This document shows, one piece after another, positions 56,914 through 64,000 of a DNA stretch of 64,000 nt. The translations under genes were made by a program, and so were the position numbers. Position 1 is the stretch's first letter. The number at the start of each line of letters is the position of its first letter. The notes under the pieces are model-generated. The model ran no database searches and was not told the DNA's origin. It saw only the letters and a program-made list of their open reading frames with translations. Source of the stretch: Xanthomonas sp. AM6 (GTDB lineage Bacteria > Pseudomonadota > Gammaproteobacteria > Xanthomonadales > Xanthomonadaceae); NCBI RefSeq assembly GCF_025665335.1, contig NZ_CP106869.1:4428501-4492500 (forward strand), in the 5' to 3' direction.

Positions 56914-56922
56914 GGTGTCCCC

Positions 56923-58566
56923 TTACCAGTTGCGGAAGCGTTGCGGCGGCGCGTACAGGCCGCCGGACCAGCGCACCAGATCCTTGACGCTGCGCGCGGC
57001 CAGCAGGTCGCGGCTGGCGTCGCGCAGGCGGATGCCCAGGTCCTCGGGGCGGCGGATCACGCCGCGGTCGCGCAGGTTCTCGACCATGCGCTTGTCGCGG
57101 CCCAGGCCCACCGCGGTGTAGCCGGCCACGCCGCGGATCGCCTGCTCGCGTTCCTCGGCGCTGCGGCACAGCAGCAGGTTGGCGATGCCTTCTTCGGTCA
57201 AGACATGGCTGACGTCGTCGCCGTAGATCATCACCGGCGGCAGCGGCAGGTTCGCGCGCTCGGCCAGTTCCCACGCGTCGAGCCGTTCGACGAAGGCCGG
57301 CGCCATGTGTTCGCGGAAGGTCTCCACCATCTGCACCACCAGCTTGCGCCCGCGCGGCATCTCGCCCGGGCGCGCGGCCTCGCGCCCGGCCTTGAGCCAG
57401 GCGGCGCTGCCGTGGCGGCGCCCGCGCGCGTCCGAGCCCATGTTCGGCGCGCCGCCGAAGCCGGCGATGCGGTCGCGGGTGGCGGTGGAGCTGTTGCCCT
57501 GCAGGTCGATCTGCAGCGTGGAGCCGATGAACATGTCGCAGGCGTACAGGCCGGCGGTCTGCGAGAACGCGCGGTTGGAGCGCATCGAGCCGTCCGGGCC
57601 GGCGAAGAACACGTCCGCGCGCGCAGCGATGTACTTCTCCATGCCCAGTTCCGAGCCGAACGAATGCACCGATTTGACGAAGCCCGACTCGATCGCCGGG
57701 ATCAGCGCCGGATGCGGATTCAGCGCCCAGTGCCGGCAGATCCTGCCGCGCAGGCCCAGCGACTCGGCGTAGGTCGGCAGCAGCAGTTCGATCGCCGCGG
57801 TGTCGAAGCCGATGCCGTGGTTGAGCCGGTCCACGCCGTACTCGGCGTAGATGCCCTTGATCGCCATCATCGCCATCAGCACCTGGATCTCGGAGATCTG
57901 CGCCGGGTCGCGGGTGAACAGCGGTTCGATGTAGTGCGGGCGCGGCGCCTGCACCACATAGCCGACCCAGTCGGCGGGAATGTCCACGCGCGGCAGCGTG
58001 TCCACGATCTCGTTGACCTGGGCGATGACGATGCCGCCCTTGAACGCGGTGGCCTCGGCGATCACCGGCGTGTCCTCGGTGTTCGGCCCGGTGTAGAGAT
58101 TGCCGTGGCGGTCGGCGGCCTGCGCCGCGACCAGCGCCACGCGCGGGGTCAGGTCGACGAAGTAGCGGCCGAACAGTTCCAGGTAGGTGTGGATCGCGCC
58201 GATCTCGATGCGCTTGTCGGCGACCAGCCGCGCCAGGCGCAGCGCCTGCGGCCCGGAGAAGGAGAAATCCAGGCGCTGGGCGATGCCGCGCTCGAACACG
58301 TCCAGGTGCGCCGGCAGCGCCAGCACCGATTGCAGCAGGTGCAGCCCGTGCACCCGCGCCGGATCGACCTCGGTCAGGCATTGCGACAGGAAATCGGCCT
58401 GCTTCTGGTTGTTGCCCTCCACGCACACGCGGTCGCCCGGCTCGATCACCGCCTCCAGCAGCGCCACCGCGTCCTTGGCGTCCACCAGCCGCCCGCGCGC
58501 CAGCCCTTCGGCCCGCTGCAGGCGCTGCCGGCGATTGTCGGCGAGCGTGTTCCAGTCTTGAGACAT
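56923..58566 (-). CDS. mdcA: Malonate decarboxylase alpha subunit (acetyl-S-ACP:malonate ACP transferase)
   Basis: A 547-residue CoA-transferase-like subunit and first gene of the operon. DRVCVEGNNQKQADFLSQCL, AQAADRHGNLYTGPNTEDTP, DRLNHGIGFDTAAIELLLPT and STATRDRIAGFGGAPNMGSD are diagnostic. It swaps the acyl group on MdcC from acetate to malonate. Gene order A-C-D-E-G-B-H equals that described for Acinetobacter. The promoter region upstream is AT-rich with a symmetric site at 58626-58643. Confidence 0.96.
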   Translation of the reverse strand: MSQDWNTLADNRRQRLQRAEGLARGRLVDAKDAVALLEAVIEPGDRVCVEGNNQKQADFLSQCLTEVDPARVHGLHLLQSVLALPAHLDVFERGIAQRLDFSFSGPQALRLARLVADKRIEIGAIHTYLELFGRYFVDLTPRVALVAAQAADRHGNLYTGPNTEDTPVIAEATAFKGGIVIAQVNEIVDTLPRVDIPADWVGYVVQAPRPHYIEPLFTRDPAQISEIQVLMAMMAIKGIYAEYGVDRLNHGIGFDTAAIELLLPTYAESLGLRGRICRHWALNPHPALIPAIESGFVKSVHSFGSELGMEKYIAARADVFFAGPDGSMRSNRAFSQTAGLYACDMFIGSTLQIDLQGNSSTATRDRIAGFGGAPNMGSDARGRRHGSAAWLKAGREAARPGEMPRGRKLVVQMVETFREHMAPAFVERLDAWELAERANLPLPPVMIYGDDVSHVLTEEGIANLLLCRSAEEREQAIRGVAGYTAVGLGRDKRMVENLRDRGVIRRPEDLGIRLRDASRDLLAARSVKDLVRWSGGLYAPPQRFRNW

Positions 58567-58625
58567 GAGGCTTTCCGTCGGCGAAAGGGAGGCGGCAGCG
58601 CCTGGCGGCGCGGCCGGCCGAAAGT

Positions 58626-58643
58626 GTAATTACGATATAATTA
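58626..58643. promoter_or_regulatory. Candidate GntR operator in the mdcA promoter
   Basis: GTAATTAC at 58626-58633 is an 8-bp perfect palindrome of the GT-N4-AC kind bound by FadR-type GntR regulators. A second TAATTA follows at 58638-58643. This is the only AT-rich stretch in the 350-bp gap between mdcA and the tetR gene, 60 bp before the mdcA ATG. The rest of the gap (to 58919) has no recognised gene. Confidence 0.45.
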
Positions 58644-58919
58644 TGAAGCGGTGACAATGCACGCTGCACTGCACCAGCGCATTTCCGATGGCCGGATGGC
58701 CCCCCTGCCCGGCAAGGAGGAACCGGCCTGGCGGCGCTGTCGGCCGGACCGGAACGCGCTTCGATTCAGGGTTCGCCTCGCCGCCCGCGAGCCTTCAACG
58801 CCTTCGGCTGCCGGTGCGATGACCTCTTCGCCCAGGCAGCACTCGCGGTGCCCATGCAGCGCTCCAGGGTGCGCCGCATCGACCGTCGGATCCGCCACCG
58901 CAGGCGACGCAGCGGCGGC

Positions 58920-59513
58920 CTAGCTGGAGCCGATCAACCGGTCGAACACCTGGCCAAGGAGCTGGGCGAGCTCGGTCTCGTCGGCGTCGGCCAGCGCGGG
59001 CAAGGCGATCATCTGCCGCATGACCTGGAAGCCCGAGATCATGGCCAGGATCAGCGCCGCGCGTTCGGCGGGAAGCGCGCCGTCCAGGGCGGCGGTGACC
59101 GTCTTCAGATGATGGGCGGCGATCTTGTCGCGGCCTATGTGCGCCGCCAGCGGGCTGGATGCGGAATGGAAGGTGATGAGGAAACCGTCCAGCGGCGTGG
59201 CATCGGCGCGCGTCATCCTGACCAGCGCTTCGGCCAGCGCCTTGCCGGGATCCGGCCGATCCATGATGCCGCCTGCGATCAGGCTGCCCTGGGTCATGGT
59301 CGCTTCGACCACTTCGGCGAACAACTGCTCCTTGGAGCCGAAGTAGCGGTTCACCATCATCGCCGTCACCCCGGCGCCCGCCGCGATCTCGCGCACCCCT
59401 GCGCCGTCGTAGCCGGACTGGGCGAACGCGCGGCGGGCGGACGCGAGGATCGCCTCGCGCGTGGCTTCGGCATCGCGCGGGCGGGGCTTGGGGGCGCTGG
59501 CGGCGTTCTTCAT
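58920..59513 (-). CDS. TetR family transcriptional regulator
   Basis: A 197-residue repressor: helix-turn-helix in REAILASARRAFAQSGYDGA and GVREIAAGAGVTAMMVNRYF, followed by GSKEQLFAEVVEATM. The C-terminal ligand domain is of the TetR_C type (LPAERAALILAMISGFQVMR). It is divergent from an NAD-dependent reductase gene, with two symmetric sites between, so it likely represses both. The start MKNAASAP is chosen because the longer frame would run through the operator. Confidence 0.92.
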   Translation of the reverse strand: MKNAASAPKPRPRDAEATREAILASARRAFAQSGYDGAGVREIAAGAGVTAMMVNRYFGSKEQLFAEVVEATMTQGSLIAGGIMDRPDPGKALAEALVRMTRADATPLDGFLITFHSASSPLAAHIGRDKIAAHHLKTVTAALDGALPAERAALILAMISGFQVMRQMIALPALADADETELAQLLGQVFDRLIGSS

Positions 59514-59520
59514 GGCCCAA

Positions 59521-59570
59521 GTATACGCGCGTAGACAAACGTCCGCACCGGATGTATACAGGTGTATACA
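59521..59570. promoter_or_regulatory. Candidate TetR operators
   Basis: Two identical palindromes TGTATACA at 59553-59560 and 59563-59570, separated by GG, plus a related GTATACGCGCGTAGAC dyad at 59521-59536, all inside the 107-bp divergent region between the TetR and reductase genes. Confidence 0.65.
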
Positions 59571-59620
59571 TGCCAGCTTCGAGCGCCGGATCACCCACGC
59601 GGCGGCATGGAGGACACGAC

Positions 59621-60661
59621 ATGAACAAGACCGTGCTGGTCACCGGAGGCACCGGTTTCATCGCGCAGTACTGCATCCTGGCGCTGCTCGGCGCGGGCTA
59701 TCGGGTCCGCACCACCGTGCGCACGCTGGCGCGCGAAGCGGAAGTGCGGCAGCAGCTGCAGGCGGGCGGCGCCGAGCCCGGCGAGCGCCTGTCCTTCGTC
59801 CAGGCCGACCTGGACAGGGACGAGCACTGGGCGGACGCGGCGGCGGGATGCGCCTACGTCATGCACGGCGCCTCGCCGACGCCGACCGGCCAGCAGACAT
59901 CCGAGGACGACTGGGTCAGGCCCGCCGTGGACGGGAACCTGCGCGTGCTGCGCGCCGCGCGCGCGGCCGGCGTCGCCCGCGTCGTGCTGACCTCCGCCTT
60001 CGGCGCGATCTGTGCGGGACACGGCAAGAGGGACAGGCCGTTCGACGAGACCGACTGGAGCGACCTGTCCGGCGATGTCTGGCTTTACCAGAAATCGAAG
60101 ACGCTCTCCGAGCGCGCCGCGTGGGACTTCGTCGCGCGCGAAGGCAACGGGCTGGAGCTGTCCGTGGTCAATCCGACCGCGGTGCTCGGCCCGGTACTGG
60201 GCGCGGACTACTCGCACTCGATCCGCCTGATCAAGCACCTGCTGGAAGGGCAGCCCGGCTGCCCGAAGATCAACTGCGGCTTCGTCGACGTGCGCGATGT
60301 CGCAGACCTGCACCTGCGCGCGATGACGGATCCGGCCGCCAACGGCGAGCGCTTCATCGCGATCGCGGGCGACAGCCTGTGGCTGGGCGAGGTGGCGCAG
60401 GTGCTGAAGCAACGCATGGGAACGGCGGCGCGCAAGGTCAATACGCGGGTGCTTCCCAACTGGGTGGTGCGCCTGGGCGCGCTGAAGGATCCGGCCATGC
60501 GCGGCTCGGTGCCGTTGCTGGGGCGGAACATGAACGCCACCAGCGAGAAGGCCAGGCGCCTGCTGGGCTGGACACCGCGTCCGCGCGAGGACGCCATCGT
60601 CGCCACCGCCGAAAGCCTGATCCGGCTGGGGCTGGTGACCGGGGTGGAGCAAGCGGCATGA
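59621..60661 (+). CDS. NAD-dependent epimerase/aldehyde reductase (DFR-like extended SDR)
   Basis: A 346-residue extended SDR. The cofactor loop is VLVTGGTGFIAQYCILALLG, the middle has ASPTPT and VLTSAFGAICAG, and the Y-x-x-x-K active site is WLYQKSKTLSE (Tyr-Gln-Lys-Ser-Lys). It resembles dihydroflavonol-4-reductase-like aldehyde reductases that reduce carbonyl compounds with NADPH. A GGAGGAC site precedes the ATG. The divergent TetR gene suggests induction by a small toxic or signalling compound; the substrate is not known. Confidence 0.92.
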   Translation: MNKTVLVTGGTGFIAQYCILALLGAGYRVRTTVRTLAREAEVRQQLQAGGAEPGERLSFVQADLDRDEHWADAAAGCAYVMHGASPTPTGQQTSEDDWVRPAVDGNLRVLRAARAAGVARVVLTSAFGAICAGHGKRDRPFDETDWSDLSGDVWLYQKSKTLSERAAWDFVAREGNGLELSVVNPTAVLGPVLGADYSHSIRLIKHLLEGQPGCPKINCGFVDVRDVADLHLRAMTDPAANGERFIAIAGDSLWLGEVAQVLKQRMGTAARKVNTRVLPNWVVRLGALKDPAMRGSVPLLGRNMNATSEKARRLLGWTPRPREDAIVATAESLIRLGLVTGVEQAA

Positions 60662-60906
60662 GGACGAGGCCGATCCGGCCGCTTCTGGCCGGTGTCATGG
60701 GTCTGGCGCGATGACAGCGAACGGCTCGGCACCGCAACCGACGCCCTGCATCGCCGCCGCCGGTGGCCGGACTGCAACGCCATCCCGCGCGGGTCCGGTG
60801 GCGATTGCCGCGGCGCCGCTTCGGCGACGCCGCGTCGCCATGGGCGACCGACGCAGCCTCCTCCCGCTGGCCTTCGCACCGGCCGGCGGCAGGATCGAAC
60901 CGGGGT

Positions 60907-61689
60907 TCAGCCCGCGCCGTTGCGCGGCGGGCTGTACATCAGCGCGCGGGTGATCTCCGCCGCCGCCGCGCACACCGCCTGCATCGCGGCTTCCGCGTCG
61001 ATTTCCTGCGGGCGGCGTTCGATGAAGGGCACGGTCAGCGTGTAGATGGCGCTGCCGTGCTGCAGGATCGGCGCGGTCAGGTCGATCACGCCGACCACCG
61101 CTTCGCTGGGATGGATGCTGTAGCCCACCGCATGCACCTGCCGCGCGGCGGCGACGAACGCGTCGCGGTCGTAGGCCACGTCGCTGGCGTCCAGGCGCTG
61201 CAGCAGCCGCGCCTGTGCGTCTTCGTGCTGGAACGCGAACAGCACCAGGCCGGAGGTGGAATGGGCGAGCGGGCGGCGGTGGCCGGGGCGCACCACCAGG
61301 CCCAGGTCGCTGGGCACGTCCACCTGCGCGATGACCACGATCTGGTCGTCCGACGGCGCCACCAGATGGCAGGGCTGGCGGATCGCGTCGGCCAGCCGGC
61401 GCATCACCGGCAGCGCCGCCTCGGTGACGTTCTGCACCTGCGGCTGCTGCATGCCCAGCATGAACAGGCGGTTGGTCAGCACGTAGCCGCCCTCGCCCGC
61501 CCCGCCCTTGCTCAGGTAGCCGCGCTCTTCCAGCACCTGCAGCATGCGGAAGATCTCCCCGCGCGAGCGGCCGATGCCCTGCGAGATCTCGCTCATGGTC
61601 ATCGGCCGCGCATCGCGTGCCAGCAGTTCGAGGATGTCCAGGCCCTTGTCCAGGGCGGGAGCGCGGTATTTGGGCGGGGGCGTGGTCAT
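60907..61689 (-). CDS. IclR family transcriptional regulator
   Basis: A 260-residue regulator. The winged helix at residues 10-70 (APALDKGLDILELLARDARP, EISQGIGRSRGEIFRMLQVL) is followed by the IclR effector domain (LADAIRQPCHLVAPSDDQIV, GYSIHPSEAVVGVIDLTAPI). It is divergent from fucP; a perfect 37-bp dyad lies between, a probable operator for both genes. The start MTTPPPKYRAP is just upstream of the conserved A-L-x-x-G-L-x-I-L motif. The gap 60662-60906 to the reductase gene has no gene. Confidence 0.93.
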   Translation of the reverse strand: MTTPPPKYRAPALDKGLDILELLARDARPMTMSEISQGIGRSRGEIFRMLQVLEERGYLSKGGAGEGGYVLTNRLFMLGMQQPQVQNVTEAALPVMRRLADAIRQPCHLVAPSDDQIVVIAQVDVPSDLGLVVRPGHRRPLAHSTSGLVLFAFQHEDAQARLLQRLDASDVAYDRDAFVAAARQVHAVGYSIHPSEAVVGVIDLTAPILQHGSAIYTLTVPFIERRPQEIDAEAAMQAVCAAAAEITRALMYSPPRNGAG

Positions 61690-61860
61690 TCCGTCGAGGC
61701 CCGGCAAGGTGGAAAGGGCGCTAGGGTACAGGGAATGCCGTGGACGCAAGCGCAGCGCGAACGGCCTGCCCTGGCGCGAAGGCGACGCGCCGAGCGGGCG
61801 CGACCAACCTGCCAAAGACAGCGGATGCCGTCCCTTGGACAATCCGCACGCCCGGCCATT

Positions 61861-61897
61861 CCATGCAAATATAAACACGGATTTTATATTTGCATGG
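61861..61897. promoter_or_regulatory. 37-bp perfect dyad, probable IclR operator
   Basis: Arms CCATGCAAATATAAA (61861-61875) and TTTATATTTGCATGG (61883-61897) are exact reverse complements around a 7-bp centre. It sits in the only AT-rich part of the 278-bp iclR-fucP divergent region, 70 bp before the fucP ATG, so it can cover the fucP promoter. Confidence 0.75.
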
Positions 61898-61967
61898 CGG
61901 CCGCGGGCGCAGTACGCTCCGGCCACAACTCAACGCGACGCGGCACATCCTGGGAGGGGTAGGCGGC

Positions 61968-63284
61968 ATGCACTACAGCAGCGACACCGCGCCGGCGGCG
62001 CCCGGCAGCCTGGCGCGTACCGCCCTCGTGCCCCTGGTCCTGATCGTCAGCCTGTTCTTTCTCTGGGGCATGGCGAACAACCTCAACGACATCCTGATCA
62101 AGCAGTTCAAGAAGGCGTTCGAGCTGTCCGACCTGCAGGCCGGGCTGGTGCAGAGCGCGTTCTACCTAGGCTACTTCGTGTTCGCGATTCCCGCGGCGAT
62201 GTTCATGCGCCGCTTCAGCTACAAGGCCGCGGTGGTGCTGGGGCTGCTGCTGTACGCGGCCGGCGCGTTCCTGTTCTACCCGGCCGCGCAGGAGCACACC
62301 TACGGGTTGTTCCTGCTGGCGCTGTTCGTGATCGCCAGCGGCCTGGCGTTCCTGGAAACCACCGCCAATCCGCTGGTCACCGTGCTCGGCCCGGCCGAGG
62401 GCGCGGCGCGGCGGCTGAACCTGGCGCAGGCGTTCAATCCGCTGGGCTCGATCACCGGCGTGCTGATCGGCCAGCACTTCATCCTGTCCGGCGTGGAACA
62501 CACGCCGCAGCAGCTGGCGGCGATGACGCCGGCCGCGCGCGAGGCCTTCTTCGCCGCCGAATCGGCGGCGGTGCAGACCCCGTACCTGATCCTCGGCGCG
62601 GTGGTGGTGGTGTGGGCGCTGCTGATCGCGCTGACCCGCTTCCCGGCCACCCGCGACAGCGGCGCCGACGCCAGCGGCGGCAGGGCCTATTTCGGCCCGC
62701 TGCTGCGCAACGGCCGCTTCGTGTTCGCGGTGGTCGCGCAGTTCTTCTACGTCGGCGCGCAGGTCGGCATCTGGAGCTACCTGATCCGCTACCTGCAGGA
62801 CGCGGTGCCGGGCACGCCGGAGAAGACCGCGGCCAGCTTCCTGACCATCTCGCTGGTGCTGTTCATGGCCGGCCGCTTCATCGGCACCGCGCTGTTGCGC
62901 TACGTGGCGCCGGCGCGGCTGCTGGGCGCGTTCGCGCTGCTCAACCTGCTGCTGTGCGGCGTGGCGATCGCGCTGCCGGGCTGGACCGGGCTGTACGCGC
63001 TGGTGGCCAGCAGCCTGTTCATGTCGGTGATGTTCCCGACCATCTTCGCGCTGGGCCTGGACGGCTTGAACGACGACGCGCGCAAGCTCGGCTCGTCGCT
63101 GATCGTGATGGCGATCATCGGCGGCGCCGCACTGACCGCGATGATGGGCGCGGTGTCCGACCGCGCCGGCATCCACTGGGCGATGGCGGTGCCGGCGCTG
63201 TGCTTCGCGGTGATCCTGGGCTTTGCGTTGCACGCGCAGGGCCGCGCCGCGGCCCTGCGCGCCACCGCCGCAACCGGAGCCTGA
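61968..63284 (+). CDS. fucP: FucP-type L-fucose/H+ symporter (MFS)
   Basis: A 438-residue major facilitator with 12 helices. SLFFLWGMANNLNDILIKQF (with the Asn-Asp pair of FucP), SAFYLGYFVFAIPAAMFMRR, FLETTANPLVTVLGP and LAQAFNPLGSITGVLIGQ are diagnostic for the FucP/GlcP group. A GGGAGGGG site lies 9 bases before the ATG. The next gene, a mutarotase of the fucose/rhamnose type, starts one base after its stop. L-fucose is the most likely substrate, though galactose or glucose cannot be excluded. Confidence 0.92.
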   Translation: MHYSSDTAPAAPGSLARTALVPLVLIVSLFFLWGMANNLNDILIKQFKKAFELSDLQAGLVQSAFYLGYFVFAIPAAMFMRRFSYKAAVVLGLLLYAAGAFLFYPAAQEHTYGLFLLALFVIASGLAFLETTANPLVTVLGPAEGAARRLNLAQAFNPLGSITGVLIGQHFILSGVEHTPQQLAAMTPAAREAFFAAESAAVQTPYLILGAVVVVWALLIALTRFPATRDSGADASGGRAYFGPLLRNGRFVFAVVAQFFYVGAQVGIWSYLIRYLQDAVPGTPEKTAASFLTISLVLFMAGRFIGTALLRYVAPARLLGAFALLNLLLCGVAIALPGWTGLYALVASSLFMSVMFPTIFALGLDGLNDDARKLGSSLIVMAIIGGAALTAMMGAVSDRAGIHWAMAVPALCFAVILGFALHAQGRAAALRATAATGA

Positions 63285-63285
63285 G

Positions 63286-63663
63286 ATGCCGCGCCATTGC
63301 TACCTGCTGGACCTGCACGACGACCCGGCGCTGATCGCCGAATACGAACGCTGGCACCGCCCGGACACGGTGTGGCCGGAGATCGTCGCCTCGCTGCAGG
63401 CGGCCGGCATCCGCGAACTGGACATCCACCGCTGCGGCGACCGCCTGGTGATGCTGATGGAGGTGGACGAAGACTATTCGCCCGCGGCCAAGGCTGCCGC
63501 CGACGCGGCCGATCCGCGCGTGCAGGCCTGGGAAGAGCTGATGTGGCGCTTCCAGAAACCGCTGCCGGGTTCGGCGCCGGGCGAGAAGTGGCGCGAGGCG
63601 TTGCAGATTTTCTCGCTGCAGGCGGCGGTGGCGGAACAGGCGCGGGCGCAGGCGAGCGATTGA
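63286..63663 (+). CDS. L-rhamnose/L-fucose mutarotase family protein
   Basis: A 125-residue protein of the DUF718 (RhaM-like) family: CYLLDLHDDPALIAEYERWH, VWPEIVASLQAAGIRELDIH, RCGDRLVMLMEVDED and PLPGSAPGEKWREALQIFSL show the catalytic His and the conserved Tyr/Trp residues. It interconverts anomers of a deoxy sugar. It forms an operon with fucP (one-base gap). The pathway enzymes expected next (fuconate dehydratase and others) are not in the window; a REP block follows. Confidence 0.93.
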   Translation: MPRHCYLLDLHDDPALIAEYERWHRPDTVWPEIVASLQAAGIRELDIHRCGDRLVMLMEVDEDYSPAAKAAADAADPRVQAWEELMWRFQKPLPGSAPGEKWREALQIFSLQAAVAEQARAQASD

Positions 63664-63707
63664 GGTCTCTGTTAGCGCTGCGGCCCTACCCTGCCGAGGC
63701 ATCATTC

Positions 63708-64000
63708 TGTAGGAGCGGCTTCAGCCGCGACAGTCTGCGTGGGTAGAGCGTGTCGCGACTGAAGTCGCTCCTACAAAATCGTCATGTGACGTAGGCCGTG
63801 GACACTGTGGGAAGGACGTCGGTCCCGATGGCTTCCGAAGCTATCAGGTCCGCCACTTCGTTCGTCGCGACTGAAGTCGCTCCCACAGGGGCTTGCGGCA
63901 GGCTTGCTGGGTGCACTGTAGGAGGGGCTTCAGCCCCGACTGTTCCCGAAGCCGGCAGATCCACCGCTTCGCTCGTCGCGACTGAAGTCGCTCCTACAGG
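63708..64000. repeat. REP cluster at the window end
   Basis: An inverted pair (63708-63731 GTAG, 63752-63775) has one arm with CGGCTTCAGCCG and the other with CGACTGAAGTCG, so the arms are of different subtypes. Worn or single half-sites follow near 63804, at 63864-63887 (TGTGGG type, minus), at 63916-63940 (GGGGCTTCAGCCCC centre) and at 63974-63998 (minus). No gene in 63664-64000; the short minus frame there is repeat translation. Confidence 0.88.

Noticed and set aside
58641-58898. An 85-codon minus-strand frame between tetR and mdcA
   Set aside because: No conserved pattern or ribosome site, and it covers the mdcA promoter zone.

Overview
The window is very GC-rich and densely coded. It looks like a chromosomal segment of a Xanthomonadaceae bacterium, most likely Xanthomonas. 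The basis is the gene content (Mrp/Pha antiporter with a fused A/B subunit, an SH3-protein gene inside a 2-oxoacid dehydrogenase operon, a malonate decarboxylase operon, IclR/FucP fucose genes), the codon bias, and the very dense GTAG-type REP palindromes known from Xanthomonas and Stenotrophomonas. The species cannot be fixed from the sequence. I saw no rRNA, tRNA, prophage, insertion sequence or CRISPR array.

Layout. 0-8.5 kb: end of a DUF962/Mpo1-like gene, an epimerase-like gene, the six-gene overlapping mrp operon and a Ca2+/Na+ exchanger. 8.5-18 kb: a tandem-repeat block, a lipoprotein, a small unknown protein, then aromatic amino-acid catabolism (hmgA, hppD with a divergent MarR regulator, and kynA), interleaved with a broken DUF559 gene, a thioredoxin-like lipoprotein and a peptide transporter. 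18-29 kb: a large secreted ExeM/NucH-type nuclease, the E1alpha-E1beta-SH3-E2 operon and a DEAD-box helicase. 29-45 kb: DUF6172, an SDR, an OprB porin, a PfkB kinase, a diguanylate cyclase, DUF808, dihydroxyacetone kinase, a secreted unknown protein, an ABC1/UbiB-type kinase and a DUF3772-MscS channel. 45-49 kb: a quinone oxidoreductase with the remnant of a duplicated 3' end, a pirin and a DUF4142 lipoprotein. 49-58.6 kb: a complete malonate decarboxylase operon (mdcA-C-D-E-G-B-H plus a MatC-like permease), with a GntR-type regulator convergent at its distal end. 58.9-60.7 kb: a TetR/reductase divergent pair. 60.9-63.7 kb: IclR divergent from fucP and a mutarotase, beginning a sugar locus that probably continues beyond the window.

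The most unusual aspect is the repeat landscape. Three dispersed families occur: (1) about 35 GTAG-type REP half-sites, single, as inverted pairs or in tandem blocks; (2) arrays of an 8-bp GATTCGGG word that lie against stop codons, mainly between convergent genes; (3) a CCTCTCCC/GGGAGAGG element. They do not stay between genes. Five REP-derived blocks are read in frame as a roughly 225-residue N-terminal extension of MdcB. A REP-like sequence encodes part of the E2 linker. The GntR protein ends in translated GATTCGGG repeats. A DUF559 pseudogene is bracketed by inverted copies of the third family and ends inside one of them. Repeat-bounded duplication also left a decayed copy of the 3' end of the quinone oxidoreductase gene.
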